A stretch of 64,000 nt of DNA from Phaeoceros laevis (taxonomy: Eukaryota; Anthocerotophyta; Anthocerotopsida; Notothyladales): contig JBNGIQ010009433.1 in the NCBI GenBank assembly GCA_049999765.1, positions 1-64,000 on the forward strand. Direction: 5' to 3'. Position 1 is the first letter of the stretch, and every line of letters starts with the position of its first letter. A model generated the notes under the pieces. The model was not told where the DNA came from. It saw nothing but the letters and a program-made list of their open reading frames with translations, and searched no databases. Positions 1 to 9,849 of the stretch are shown here, in pieces. The translations under genes were made by a program, and so were the position numbers.

Positions 1-1183
1 GAGGTGCAGTCTTTTTAGGCTCACCTGCCTTTTTCTTTCTACACTCAGCTTCCCAATGTCCAGGAATCAAGCACCAGTTGCAGGTGCCTTTTTTCTTAGT
101 GGTGGCAGTAGTTGTTTTCTTCTTAGTGTTACCGCTGCTGCTACTAGCAGGCCAAGCTTGTCGTGGAGGTTGCCTCCGAGGGCCTTTAGTGTAAAGCACC
201 CTGTTGATGTGGTCTCCCTTGTGAGAACCACCCTTGCTTGTATGCCTAGTAGACTCTTCTTCAAGAAGAGCACCGATGAGGTCAGATAGTGTAACAGGAG
301 GAGTCTGGCCTGCTGGTGTGGCCAGTCCTATTTGACGAAGAGATGTGCTGTAATTGCTAACGAATGTTCGATAGCTTTCAGGAAGTGACAACAGCAGAGC
401 CACAGCGGACTGCATCTCAGTAGTGGTGGTGCCACTTGAGGTAAGCTTAGATCTCAATTGTCTAAACTTAATAACGTGTTGCTCAACTGATTCACCTTCC
501 CTCATTTTGCAGTTGTAAAAATCCCGGGTTGCACAAACCAAGGATGTCCCATTGACAACCTGGTATACTTGAGAAAGAGAGTCCCAGACGGCCTTTGTTG
601 ATGCTGCATCTCTCGTGTGATGCATCATCGCCCCATCAAGTGCGGACTGAATGACTCCCAATGCTCGTAAGTCCTTCTTAACCCATGCTGTAATGTCAGC
701 AGGTGGTGAACCTGCTGCAGGTTTTACAGAGGTTCCATCAACAACCTCCCATAGATCATGTTCTTTTAGGATGGTCTGAACCCGTAGAGACCATATGTCA
801 AACTGTGAACCTGTAAATCTGTCTTTTTCTTTAAAGTCTATTTTAATGTTATTCACAGTTGTGTTGTTGGTGACATTTTGTGGAGTACCCATTGTGCTAA
901 ATGTTGTGATTAGTTGTGCTGCTAGTGCTGCACTGGCAGCTTGGGTCACCTGTCCAACTTGTGTTTGCTGAGGTATGAAAGCAGCCTGTGCTACATGAGC
1001 TAATTGTGCTGCTTGTAAATTTATAGGTACAACATTGGTACTCCCCTGCGATGCTGCTGACTGAGCAGGTTGCTGTGCAAGTCCTAAAGGATCTACTGCT
1101 AGTGGTAGCAAAGTAGGATCCTGATTAGGCCTCTTAGGTGTCTTGCGCAATGGAATTCTGTTGCGCCAATTTCTATATGACAT
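1..1183 (-). CDS. Copia gag polyprotein, N-terminal part (UBN2-type gag with CCHC zinc knuckle)
   Basis: The open frame begins at ATG 1183-1181 and has no stop down to the window edge (about 394 codons), so it is partial. The first ~100 residues are Ala/Gln-rich. The next ~200 match the Copia gag (UBN2/DUF4219) pattern, with the segments FTGSQFDIWSLRV, ALGVIQSALDG and KAVWDSLSQVYQ, a MREGESVEQHVIKF motif and an LLLSLPESYRTF motif. Near the left edge lies a clean CX2CX4HX4C zinc knuckle, CNWCLIPGHWEAEC, followed by a Lys-rich stretch. In the family, gag forms the virus-like particle and the knuckle binds RNA. Protease and pol would follow beyond base 1. An inner ATG (890-888, protein start MGTPQNV) is an alternative start, because many plant Copia gags begin just before the UBN2 region. 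Confidence 0.85.
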   Translation of the reverse strand, partial: MSYRNWRNRIPLRKTPKRPNQDPTLLPLAVDPLGLAQQPAQSAASQGSTNVVPINLQAAQLAHVAQAAFIPQQTQVGQVTQAASAALAAQLITTFSTMGTPQNVTNNTTVNNIKIDFKEKDRFTGSQFDIWSLRVQTILKEHDLWEVVDGTSVKPAAGSPPADITAWVKKDLRALGVIQSALDGAMMHHTRDAASTKAVWDSLSQVYQVVNGTSLVCATRDFYNCKMREGESVEQHVIKFRQLRSKLTSSGTTTTEMQSAVALLLSLPESYRTFVSNYSTSLRQIGLATPAGQTPPVTLSDLIGALLEEESTRHTSKGGSHKGDHINRVLYTKGPRRQPPRQAWPASSSSGNTKKKTTTATTKKKGTCNWCLIPGHWEAECRKKKAGEPKKTAP

Positions 1184-1460
1184 GGACAGGTGTCATCCAT
1201 AAGAGTCAGGCATCCAGAGGTGCTGCAACCCCAGTGCAGCTTGGTTCCATACTGGTCACAGCATCCTTCAGCACAGCTACCATCTTCTTCCTTTACTTGT
1301 GTGCTCTTTGCTTTGTGCTCACAGGCAGGCAAGATTGTATCATTCAGGAACTGATCCAGGTGTGTTTGTGGTTTTCCCACAGATTTCTTGGAGGATTGCG
1401 GTGCAGTCCAGCCAGAATGTCCCTTATATCTGCTTCCACGGCACCTCGGCATTGCAATCT

Positions 1461-1640
1461 TCAGCTGTAGTAGTGGTACACAGCATCTGCCAAGAAGGTA
1501 CTCGCCATGTCGCCAAATCTGCTCAAGGCAATTTTCAATGCTGCAATCAAAGATCGAAAATCTTCATGCTTGAGATTTCTGATGCAGGAATCGCTCTTGC
1601 AGATCTTGCATTTGTCAGCGGGCGACGCGGCGGAGTCCAT
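1461..1640 (-). CDS. 59-aa leader ORF between primer-binding site and gag
   Basis: An ATG seven bases after the primer-binding site opens a 59-codon frame ending TGA at 1463-1461. The product starts MDSAASPADKCKICKSD and has CX2CX4C spacing near the N-terminus, then a hydrophobic/helical stretch. It could be a separate leader peptide or a first gag exon spliced to the frame starting at 1183. No convincing splice pair was established. It is recorded because it is intact and sits at a conserved place in the element. Confidence 0.35.
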   Translation of the reverse strand: MDSAASPADKCKICKSDSCIRNLKHEDFRSLIAALKIALSRFGDMASTFLADAVYHYYS

Positions 1641-1646
1641 GCCTAT

Positions 1647-1658
1647 GCTCTGATACCA
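1647..1658 (-). promoter_or_regulatory. Copia primer-binding site (initiator Met tRNA)
   Basis: On the minus strand the sequence is TGGTATCAGAGC, the standard 12-base primer-binding site of plant Copia elements, complementary to the 3' end of initiator methionine tRNA. It fixes the LTR boundary at about 1659 and the element orientation. Confidence 0.9.
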
Positions 1659-1920
1659 TCTAGAACTAGGATCGATGGCAGATAGATTGCATAAAACAAA
1701 TGATAGATTATGGCGTGCCCGTGAGGCCGCTTAAAAGGTGTGCGGGTGGACACGACCGTTGGGAGTGTCCCGTGACGTGTGGCGGTTGCCGTTTCGTTAC
1801 GACGGTATGAATCACGGCGATTCATATCCGTCGGTTAGTTTATGTTATAGCCTAATTAATTATGAAAATAATGCTGGCTATTTAATTTATATTTATCCTA
1901 CCTCCTATTCCTTTTAGACA
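1659..1920 (-). repeat. Candidate 5' LTR of the Copia element (about 262 bp)
   Basis: The LTR must begin immediately beside the primer-binding site. On the minus strand the far end is placed at 1920 because the sequence there starts TGTCTAAAAGG, a plausible TG terminus. The end next to the primer-binding site reads TCTAGA, not a canonical CA, so the boundary is uncertain. The interval contains an AT-rich TATA-like run near its start. The partner LTR is outside the window, so the length cannot be confirmed. Confidence 0.5.
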
Positions 1921-3424
1921 CGACCGTGTTCATATGGTTTAAGTGGAGTCATGCTGTTAGGCTAGCTAGGGCATTGTTTCCCGTTAGTCAGACCCTGTCT
2001 AGATGAAGTTTTCTTCCACGTTTATATAAGATTTGACTTATATAGGATTTGATAAAACTCCTTCCTTATTGGAGTCATTCATGTAAATCTAGGTATCTCA
2101 ATCAGAGTCCCTCGATTAATGGTGCTTGTATTGTTGATCTTGTACGACCTTTGCTTTTCCCATCCTTGGCTTCGTGCTTCGCATTGCCCGCCATATCAAA
2201 CTTGCGCTGCGCCGCAAACGAAAAGAGTTTGAAACTAAGGAATAATGGTTATTATGTCTTTTAAGTAATGGTACAATTACTAGCAATATTTATATTCTCC
2301 ACTAGCAATTACTGGAGTCATCAATGTAAATCCAGGTATGGTGCTTGAATCATCAATAGTTATATTCAAAGCCAAACATTAATCATACTAGTATTTATAG
2401 TAGTATCTATAAATACTAGTATTTATAAGTTAATATAAGAACTAGTATCTAGACTTACCTATACAATACCTATATTTATACTAATCTACATGTATAATAA
2501 ATTTCAGAGAAAGAAACCATAGGAAATCCGACAACAGAGAGTTACTAGTGGTTTCTTACTTTTTAGCAACCAGAGGTTTTTCCCTAACCCGTCAACCCAT
2601 CAAACCAACTCGTTATTATACTAGTGCGGCCGGTTTTTGGGGAGCCCTGGCCAGAGCCCTATTCTGCTCAATGGCTCTAGCAAGCTCGAATACAGGTTGA
2701 ATAAATTCTTATTTGCTTGTTAAAGTGAAAAAACTTTTGGACAAAAATGGGCAAGCACATAAGGTCACTAGGCTTTATTATAAGGTCGAAGTTTAACTTG
2801 AGTATAAGGACATTAGGCAATGCTAGGAAGACTAAGGGCATATTGGGGAAGGTTTTCATGATTGGAGCCATGACTGCGAAAGGCTACCCCTAGGAAAGCA
2901 ATTTGAAGAAGCTACCTCTAGGAAAGCAATTTGAAGAAGCAGTTTTCTTCTAAAAGGGAGGGATGGAATCAAACGAGGGCCCCAATAGAGAGCCCAAGAG
3001 AGGGCCCCGGTTTAACGTGTAGTGTAGGGCTGTGTCCGGTAGCAAAGAATAGCTGTGTCCGGTAGCAAAGAATAGTGTCCAAAACCAAGAGATTTTGGCG
3101 TGTAGTAGAAATTGGCGTGTAGTAGAAAAGCCGCACTTCTGATGAAGTGTTGTAATATTGTGTATTATCTGTAAAAGCGCCAAAATTCACCAAAGAGGGC
3201 CCCAAGAGAGGGGCCAGCTTCATTTTGATGCATGTGTCTTCTTTGGCTTCAAGATGTGCCCAACTTAAAAAAACCGCTAAAAAAAAGGTGTGCCCAACCC
3301 CCAATCACTAAATAGTAAAATCAATCATAGTAAAGCCGCCAACCTTCCTTCCCAAGTAGGATAGTAAGTATGATAGTAGTATGTTGACGTGCACGTAGAA
3401 CGTCCACCTTCCTTGAAGTTCCTT
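1921..3424. other. AT-rich intergenic DNA with small direct repeats
   Basis: No gene is supported. The stretch holds two diverged copies of a ~27-bp sequence around GGAGTCAT near 2070 and 2313, a perfect 16-bp inverted repeat with a 6-base loop at 2385-2422, a tandem duplication around 2895-2940 (AGGAAAGCAATTTGAAGAAG twice), and tandem short repeats at 3027-3130 (units TGTGTCCGGTAGCAAAGAAT and GGCGTGTAGTAGAAA, each twice). Short ORFs here look like chance. Confidence 0.6.
2385..2422. repeat. Perfect 16-bp inverted repeat (hairpin)
   Basis: ATACTAGTATTTATAG at 2385-2400 is followed by a six-base loop and its exact reverse complement at 2407-2422. It is AT-rich and may be a MITE remnant or cruciform. 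No function is claimed. Confidence 0.7.
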
Positions 3425-3760
3425 CCCCTTTGGGGACATTCAAGTGGTAAAGAAGCCCGCCCTCCAAAGGGGTGGCCGGGGTTCAATACACACTCAGGGC
3501 AGTGTGCTCTATCAATTGGGTTTTAAAAAACCGAAATCTACAGTGAAAATCTACAGTGAAATCTACAGTGAAATCTAGTAACTAACAATCTAGTAACTAA
3601 TATGACATAGCTTAACCGTCATAGATGGCATGTCAAGTAGTAATACTTGGCATGCCACATACATACATGACGGCGTGCTCAATCCCAACGTGGAATCGGT
3701 ATAGCGTGGCTCCTTGCTACTACTACTACCTTCCTTCCCAAGTAGGATAATAAAAAGTAG
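3425..3760 (+). mobile_element. tRNA-derived SINE-like element, copy 1
   Basis: The head resembles a tRNA gene: CAAGTGGTAAAG (A-box-like, 3441-3452), then GGGGTTCAATACAC (B-box-like). The body continues through a short palindromic piece (CGTCATAGATGGCATGTCAAG) and ends in TGGAATCGGTATAGCG followed by a TAC trinucleotide run. The same order is found inverted at about 8715-9040. A 22-bp direct repeat beginning ACCTTCCTTCCCAAG lies at 3342-3363 and 3728-3749 and could be a target-site duplication or a second tail. Internal tandem repeats of CTACAGTGAAAT have lengthened this copy. Confidence 0.55.
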
Positions 3761-4020
3761 GAAAGTATATGTGGCTTGACATACCGGGTAGGAGTTAAAT
3801 GGGACCAGACGCGGAACCCGACATTTAGTTCATACGGAACGCCTCAAAGGACGATTCGAAGCCTGGACTCTTAAGAATTAATGTGAAAGAGAAATCTCAC
3901 AAAGTTGCCGAGTGGAACTTCCAAACGAGTGGGGCCATTTTTGGTAGTAACCAGAGGACTGTGCCCTCTCGACTACTTGCGTGTCCTAGGTGTTAGTCCT
4001 TCCCAAGCTAGATTCTAGTA

Positions 4021-4909
4021 TCAAGCAACTTTGCCGATCAATAATGCTATGTCGCACATCACAGTCTGACGTTGTTCAGGATCCCCCCATGCCTGTGTGA
4101 AGGACTGCACCACTGTGTCAGTCAGAAGGGTGACACCTTGGTCAAGAGCAGTCTGGACGGCCGACCAGGACCTCAAATACGAAAGGTAATGTTGCAGGGA
4201 CCAAATCAGCGTTGTGGCAAAATCGTCTACTGGCCCAACTCCTCGCCCATCTTCAAGAACTGGCTGGAAGGGGAAAGGTATGGTGGTGTAGCCATCGTCA
4301 ACCAGCTTCCGTTGAGGAGCCCAGTAAGGACCCGTGATGGTGTAGAAGTCTGCCAGGGCAGCGTCCACCGCGGGGGTCACGGATGGAAGCCGGTAGGACC
4401 AGGCTGCGATGACCCCACCAGGCTTCCGGAGGACGTGCTTGACGTTGGAGTAGAAGGCATCAAAGTCGAACCAATGCAGGGCTTGAGCCACTGTCACCAG
4501 ATCCACTGAGCCCTCAGCCCCTACGATTTCATGCAGTTCCTCCACCGACATTACTGGGGGTGTAGCGGCGTATGTGATGTTTGGACTCTGGCGGGCGTGT
4601 GAGAGTTGCGAAATGCTCACGTCTGTGGCTATCACCTTCTCATAATGTTCAGCAACCTGAAAGCCAGCCACTGGGACTAGGTCACATTGCGACACCGAAA
4701 CGAGATTCACTAACGAAAGATTATCGGAGAAAAGCGAGCAAGCTTAGAGCAATTACCGCAGTGGCAGCCTGGCCATTGCCGGTGCCAACATCCCACGCAA
4801 GCTTGTGCTGGCTGGTGAGCGAGGACAAGAAGGAGAAGAGCGCCGCGGGATAGGTGGGTCTGCTGTTGGCGTAGGTGGCGGCCTGCTTCACAAACAACTC
4901 AGCAGCCAT
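4021..4909 (-). CDS. SAM-dependent methyltransferase (Methyltransf_11 family)
   Basis: Two exons, complement(4021..4656, 4757..4909), encode 262 aa. The 100-nt intron has a GT donor and CTTTCAG acceptor. The product starts MAAELFVKQAATYANSRPTY and carries motif I, AWDVGTGNGQAA, around residues 38-49, then VAEHYEKVIATD (acidic residue at the end of strand 2), VDLVTVAQALHWFD and LRKPGGVIAAWSY. These are the class I SAM-binding landmarks of a plant family related to Arabidopsis At1g55450 and At3g61210, some members of which are close to this length. The substrate is unknown and no transit peptide is obvious. I chose the ATG at 4909 because it fits the conserved N-terminus; upstream in-frame codons are non-ATG. 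The intron falls just after motif I. Confidence 0.88.
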
Positions 4910-5817
4910 CTCTGCGTACAACACGAAATGCTATGTTCTCTGGCTGCCCAGTTTATACGCAGTCTTCGCTTCCTCCCTACGCAACGGACAGGACGAAGAT
5001 TCCTGTCCATTGCTACACACCAGTGGCATAACCGGCTGGGTGTGGCAGCAGACAGTTCTTTGCAGCTCAGAAAAATTGATTTTTTTCTCGACCCGGCTTC
5101 TGGGCGGGTCCAGTTTTATGCCAGTTGCAAATCCATAGGTCGATGGTACAACCGTTGTACAGCTCTGCAGGGTCGTTGCCGTCGCCTCGTTCGACAGTCA
5201 CTGTTCCTGAGCCTGGAAGTACAGAATGCTACCAGCACCAAGAATCTTGCGCATCTCGACAGACCGTTTGCACCTCTCTTTCTGACGTTTTTAGGCTTTT
5301 CCTGATCCTTCTCTGTCTCCCTAAACATTGGATAGTTATGGCTACCTAGCTTAGGATTCAGACACCATCATTTGCGTGGAAGCACAACATCTCCCTGGCT
5401 AACTTTTCGCGTAGGAAGAGCTCCAGAAGTGGGTTTTCTCAAAGACTCAAACCCCATCCCATTTACTATTCTAGTATTTGTATATAGCCAGGTAGGGTAA
5501 ATAGTAAATACATAACGCGTGACTCGTAACTTATTAAGCGGTCAGATCAGTACTCGGAAACGGGTTTAGCAAAAGCACCAAACTCCTGAACTCCTAACGC
5601 ATGCTCGAATCCGGTGATGCACTCACAGTTCCCGTCTTACCCGCATTATGCCGGTTAATTTTACACATCACCAGCCGATATGTTTATCAAAATTATTTTG
5701 CCAGCTTTGCGCCCGAGGTTACAAACTGCAAATCTCACAATCTGCATTTTTAGTTTTCTCAAGATCTGAGGTCCACGAGCTGCGCACTCTTCAACAGGCG
5801 TTGATGGTTGGCAGACA
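4910..5817. other. Gene-free spacer between two minus-strand genes
   Basis: Upstream region of the methyltransferase and 3' flank of the TDRD3-like gene. ORFs in it overlap on both strands without family signal. No promoter motif can be named with confidence. Confidence 0.5.
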
Positions 5818-8156
5818 TCAGGGCCTACCTCCACGCCCTCTACCCCGTCCTCGTCCTCGCCCTCGCCCTCTACCCCTTCCCCTTCCTCGGTAGCTACCCT
5901 CCATGTCCTCCAGCTCGTTCTCCCCAACAAAGTTAAACATGCTCAGTCTGAGCTGCTCTGCCTCATCGAGCGTCTTTTGCACCTGCACTACACACTAGTC
6001 TCAGTGAGCATATCAAATGTGGTGTATTTGACACTCACCCAGCTTACAATGTACAATAAGGCGTCAAAGTGGAAAAAGCACGTGTTGAAAGTTCGACCTT
6101 CACAGTCTCAAGGTCAAGTCTCTCCTGAAGCCTTCGGGCAAGATCCTCGTCACTTTTCATAATATCCGCTGTTGTCGCGCTACGCTCTGATGGTGTAAAG
6201 AAAAGAGGTACTTTCCTTGCTTCCCACTCGTCCCAAGTAAGAAGTTGCTCATCATCTTCTTCGGCCCTTCGACCACGCCTTCCACCTCTTCCTCTCCCTC
6301 TCCCTTCTGAATCTACACCACCTCGCCCTCGCCCCCGTCCATGTCCGCCTCTTTCATCTGTAGCCCATTTTCCAAGAAGCTTCTGGGCAGCTGCACGATT
6401 TTGCACAGGGGCCACCTCTGGTCCTGGAGGTACTACTTGCTTCAGTGCATGAGCCTTCTCATACCCGTTACCCTGGATGTTCGTCCTTGGGTTCGTAGCC
6501 TCTGATTGTTGCAAACACTAGTCAATATCCTGACTGCTTTAAACAAGATTCAGGGTAGTTAAATTGAGCGAGATTAATCATACTCACCCTGCAATTCAGC
6601 TGGTGCTGCATCCGCTGGTGCTGAAGCACTGAAGACAGGTTGGGCCAGCTCCTGGAACCGTACACCTGGATCCGGTTGAACAGGAGGATCTGGTTTGACT
6701 GCAGCTGTTTTGTTTCTTTCAGTCAGGTTGGCTGATGTCACAGCTGGAACCTCAGCAGTTTGCACAGACCTAGGTTTGTATGGCTCAGATCCAGGCTTGA
6801 TCCGTCCCACTGCCTTCCGAACAGGTGTTGCGGAGTTGTTGGAATGCTCTGTCTCATACCTCTCAGGGTGATCAACCAGTAAAACTGGCTGTAGAGAGGC
6901 AACTTCAACCAAGGAGCCAACAGAGCTTATATCTGTAGAGAGGCCAGCTGCAAACCAACCCAGCATCAGTTAAGATGCCTTAAACCCCAAGAAAAGAACA
7001 ACAAACAAAGACTGTATCCACTCACACTTTCTGTCTTGATTTGCAGTTGTCACATGATACGTTTCTTGGGGTGTTTTCTTGGTGCTTCGAAATGGCCGAA
7101 AAGGTGGAGGACCAGTGGTGCCGTCTGGCAATCCCTTCAATGCTGCAGACCTAGCTAGACCAGAGTACTTGCGGTCTACCTCCCATGCTTCATGTAGAGC
7201 TCTCACATGCCCTCCTAAAATACGAATAGATTGTGCATCCAGCATCAATATTCCACTATGCACATTGATCATGCCTCGCAAAATAACCTACAGGATCCAA
7301 ACATAATTAAGCGCAAAAACGTGGACAAACTTGGAGCAGTTCTGATTTTATGACAAGGACTGATCAAAGTGGCACACCTGAGAGACCTGAGGCCTTACGT
7401 TCACGTGCTAGAATCAGGTGTGCGTACCTTGGTACCGGGTGGTATGTCCTGCGAGAGCGACTCAATGGGTTGATGCTCAACGGCAGTGACGCTCGTATGG
7501 CCATCGGTAAAGCGAATGCGCAACAGCCGGTTGTTCAGATGGCCCGTGAGACATGATTGCTTGCTGCTTTCAGCAACATTGCTAATGGACACAACCTGCC
7601 CGCCAAACAGATATGCACACCACAATTAGGGCTCAGCAACAGGAGCACACTGATTTGTTCGCTCAGATTGAATCACCTCATCACGAAAAACCTGATCAAA
7701 CCGTGCACAATGCACTAAAATCACTGGTAGATTCTAAAACATCGCACACAGTTCACGCAGCGTATTGAAGTTTCGAGTTCCCCAGGGCGTAAACTGTAGA
7801 TCAAAGACAAGAAAAAATCAAGCTGGCACATTCAATTGCCTGCGGAAAACAGAACCAACACCAACCTGCAGGACGATAGGGCCGCGAATCTTGGTGAGTT
7901 GCTGCAGCACGCGAGCATCCGGAAGGCAAGGTGCTCCTATTTTTCTCAGATCAGTATCCAGCAGCTCTTGGCGAATGCTGGATTCCAGGTCTTCCTTCTC
8001 CACAATCTTGGTAGGAACCATCTCGGTCTCCTGCATGTCCTGCCATGTTCTCTCCAGGGCTCCGGGCTGGAGGTACCAACCTTCCCTCTCCAAAGTCCTC
8101 TGGATGTGCTCGTCATAGTCCACCTGAGACATCTCGCTGTAACTCAACTCCGACAT
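5818..8156 (-). CDS. TDRD3/RMI1-like protein (DUF1767 OB-fold, C-terminal RG-rich tail)
   Basis: Six exons, complement(5818..5982, 6098..6501, 6588..6947, 7026..7287, 7428..7595, 7866..8156), join in phase to 549 aa. Exon 1 carries the DUF1767 signature (ELLDTDLRKIGAPCLP, then GPIVLQ). Exons 2-3 complete an OB fold with RLLRIRFTDGHTSVTAVE, SQDIPPGTK and VHSGILMLDAQSIRILGG. A low-complexity middle follows. Exon 5 has GRGRG tracts, TWDEWEARKVPLFF and the acidic/helical KSDEDLARRLQERLDLE. The last exon ends in a run of about ten RG pairs. In animals TDRD3 and RMI1 use this fold to bind topoisomerase 3; RG tails bind RNA or methyl-arginine readers. A TOP3-linked role in genome or RNA maintenance is inferred. 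No Tudor domain was recognised. All splice junctions are GT-AG and agree in phase. Confidence 0.85.
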
Positions 8157-8582
8157 CTATTCCTCCGGACCCACGCAGCACAGCGGTGCACACACCAGCC
8201 TTTCCAAAATTTCATGTCTCACAGGGAGCACTTGCCGGCCGGACAGTCACACCTCAGATTCCGCGAGAGTCGATGCCTGCCTCCTCGCGGCTGGCATGAG
8301 TTGGAGAGGCGACCCACCCCCGGGCTGGGCCGGGCGAACAACTCTGGCTCCGTGTGACTGTAGGGCACCCGGTCCACGCCGCTGAGCACATAGAGCACAT
8401 GGTGTCATGTTAGAAGCCGGTTTTCATGCCAGTGGTTACGCTATTGTCACACGTGTACATCACGGCCCACTTGGGTCGATGTAGTGAGCATAATTGAGCT
8501 AATTACGCAATGCTTATCCTTATAGAAGCAGCAACTTGCAAGAACTAGGAACTAAAGCCAAAAATAACGCACGGAGTGTGTG
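8157..8582. other. Upstream region of the TDRD3-like gene
   Basis: No gene seen. It contains the presumed promoter and 5' leader of the minus-strand gene starting at 8156. Confidence 0.4.
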
Positions 8583-8700
8583 TGTATGTTTTGAGGAGGT
8601 TGTCACGGTCCCATCCAAGTCTGTATGTTTTGAGGAGGTTGTCACGGTCCCATCAAGTCTGTATGTTTTGAGGAGGTTGTGAGGGTCCCATCAGGTCCCT
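8583..8700. repeat. Minisatellite, about three 38-bp units
   Basis: The unit TGTATGTTTTGAGGAGGTTG with its continuation ...TCACGGTCCCATCAAGTC occurs three times at about 8583, 8621 and 8659, with a few substitutions in the third copy. Confidence 0.85.
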
Positions 8701-8714
8701 TGATATGGGCAAGG

Positions 8715-9040
8715 GAGGAGTATGATAGTAGTAGTAGTAAGGTGCGGCACTATACCGACTCCACAAGGGGATGGAGCACGCTACCATGTCTATGACATGT
8801 CAAGGAGCTATTCGACATGCCATCTATGACGGTTAAGTTATGTCATGTTAGTTATTGATATTAAATTAATTAAATTAATAATAATTAGTTTTTTAATTTG
8901 ATTTCGGGATAATAATTATGATAATATGATGATAATGATGATAATAGATAGAGCACACTGCCCTGAGTGGGTGTTGAACACCCATTTGGTAAAGACCACT
9001 TGACCACGTGGTAAAGACCACTTGACCACGTGTGGTGTGT
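8715..9040 (-). mobile_element. tRNA-derived SINE-like element, copy 2
   Basis: On the minus strand the head has TGGTCAAGTGG, a perfect A-box-like sequence, present twice in tandem (9019-9029 and 8996-9006). A B-box-like GTGTTCAACACCC follows (about 8970-8982), then CTCAGGGCAGTGTGCTCTAT, a diverged AT-rich middle, the ATGGCATGTC palindromic segment, GTGGAGTCGGTATAG and a tail of TAC repeats (8726-8740). The order matches copy 1 at 3425-3760. AT-rich insertions (8860-8945) differ between copies. Confidence 0.6.
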
Positions 9041-9065
9041 AACTAGAAAATGCATTTCACGAGAC

Positions 9066-9110
9066 AGGAAAAAGGAAAAAGGAAAAAGGAAAAAGGAAAA
9101 AGGAAAAAGG
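9066..9110 (+). repeat. Microsatellite (GGAAAAA)n
   Basis: About six tandem copies of the heptamer GGAAAAA. Frames across it give Lys/Gly repeats that look like small ORFs but have no family signal. Confidence 0.9.
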
Positions 9111-9849
9111 TCGAGAACGTCGAGAAGGACGGACCCCAGCTGGCGCAGGAAGAGAGAGAGGGGTTCCGGGGAGGTGGCCTCATGGCTATGGCGATCGGTC
9201 AGTGGGGGTCTTGGGACGCTACCATTTCCGGAGCTTACAATAATAAGCGCACCGCCACTTTGGGAGCTGCGGCTGAGGCAGCCGGTCGGCTGCCTGTGAG
9301 GGTGGGAGCAGCGCTTTCCTTTTGCAGAAGGTAGCGGACGTGCCTGGGGCGGATTTCATTGCGGGTATGGTGGCCCGAGTGTTGCGTTAGCTCCGATGCT
9401 GCCCGGTGTTGTGCCTTTTTAGGATCAGTCCTATGTACATTTGCGGTTCACTCAGCTGCTGGTGCCACGAGGGGAAGGAGTGGTGCGCGTCTTGGCTGGA
9501 GAGGTCAGGGCTAGCGTTTCTGTGGACTCCGGAAGGGTCCCTTGCTGCCATCGAAATACCTTCCTTTTGAGGATTGGAAGCCGTTGCGTCTCATTCGCAT
9601 TGTGTTTCTTGGATGTGGCCAAGGTATGTTGCTTTGGAGCCGCTGGCTGTGCCCTCGTGTTGCTGTTGCTTCTGTTTTTGGAGCTATTCATGAGGGTGAC
9701 GTTGCTTCCGGTTTGTTGACAGGGTTATGGATGGCGCTGTACCTGCGGAGAGTGTGCGCCGATGGATCTGGAAAGGCACGTAGCTGGGCGCTGAGAACGG
9801 GAGCTGTTGTCATTCCCTTCTGAAGTGGAGGCTGAGTGTGAGATAAGAG
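9111..9849 (+). other. 5' flank/leader of the Ig/PH coiled-coil gene
   Basis: GT-rich, moderately GC-rich sequence before the long ORF at 9850. Possible untranslated exons or introns lie here, but no confident coding exon was identified. Confidence 0.4.

Larger units (their letters stand above)
1..1920 (-). mobile_element. Ty1/Copia LTR retrotransposon, 5' end only
   Basis: Reading leftward from position 1920, the order is candidate LTR, primer-binding site, leader and gag, running off the window at base 1. This is the order of a Copia element. The integrase and reverse-transcriptase part of pol and the 3' LTR would lie outside the window. The gag frame is open to the edge, so the element could be fairly young, but the body cannot be judged from here. 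Confidence 0.85.

Noticed and set aside
1138-1685. Overlapping plus-strand ORFs of 61-128 aa
   Set aside because: They are antisense to the Copia leader and gag start and have no family signal.
8960-9035. tRNA gene
   Set aside because: A- and B-box-like sequences are present but no cloverleaf can be formed; the context fits a SINE head.
9030-9334. Two Lys/Gly-rich ORFs (89 and 94 aa)
   Set aside because: They are made by a (GGAAAAA)n microsatellite; the remainder shows no conserved pattern.
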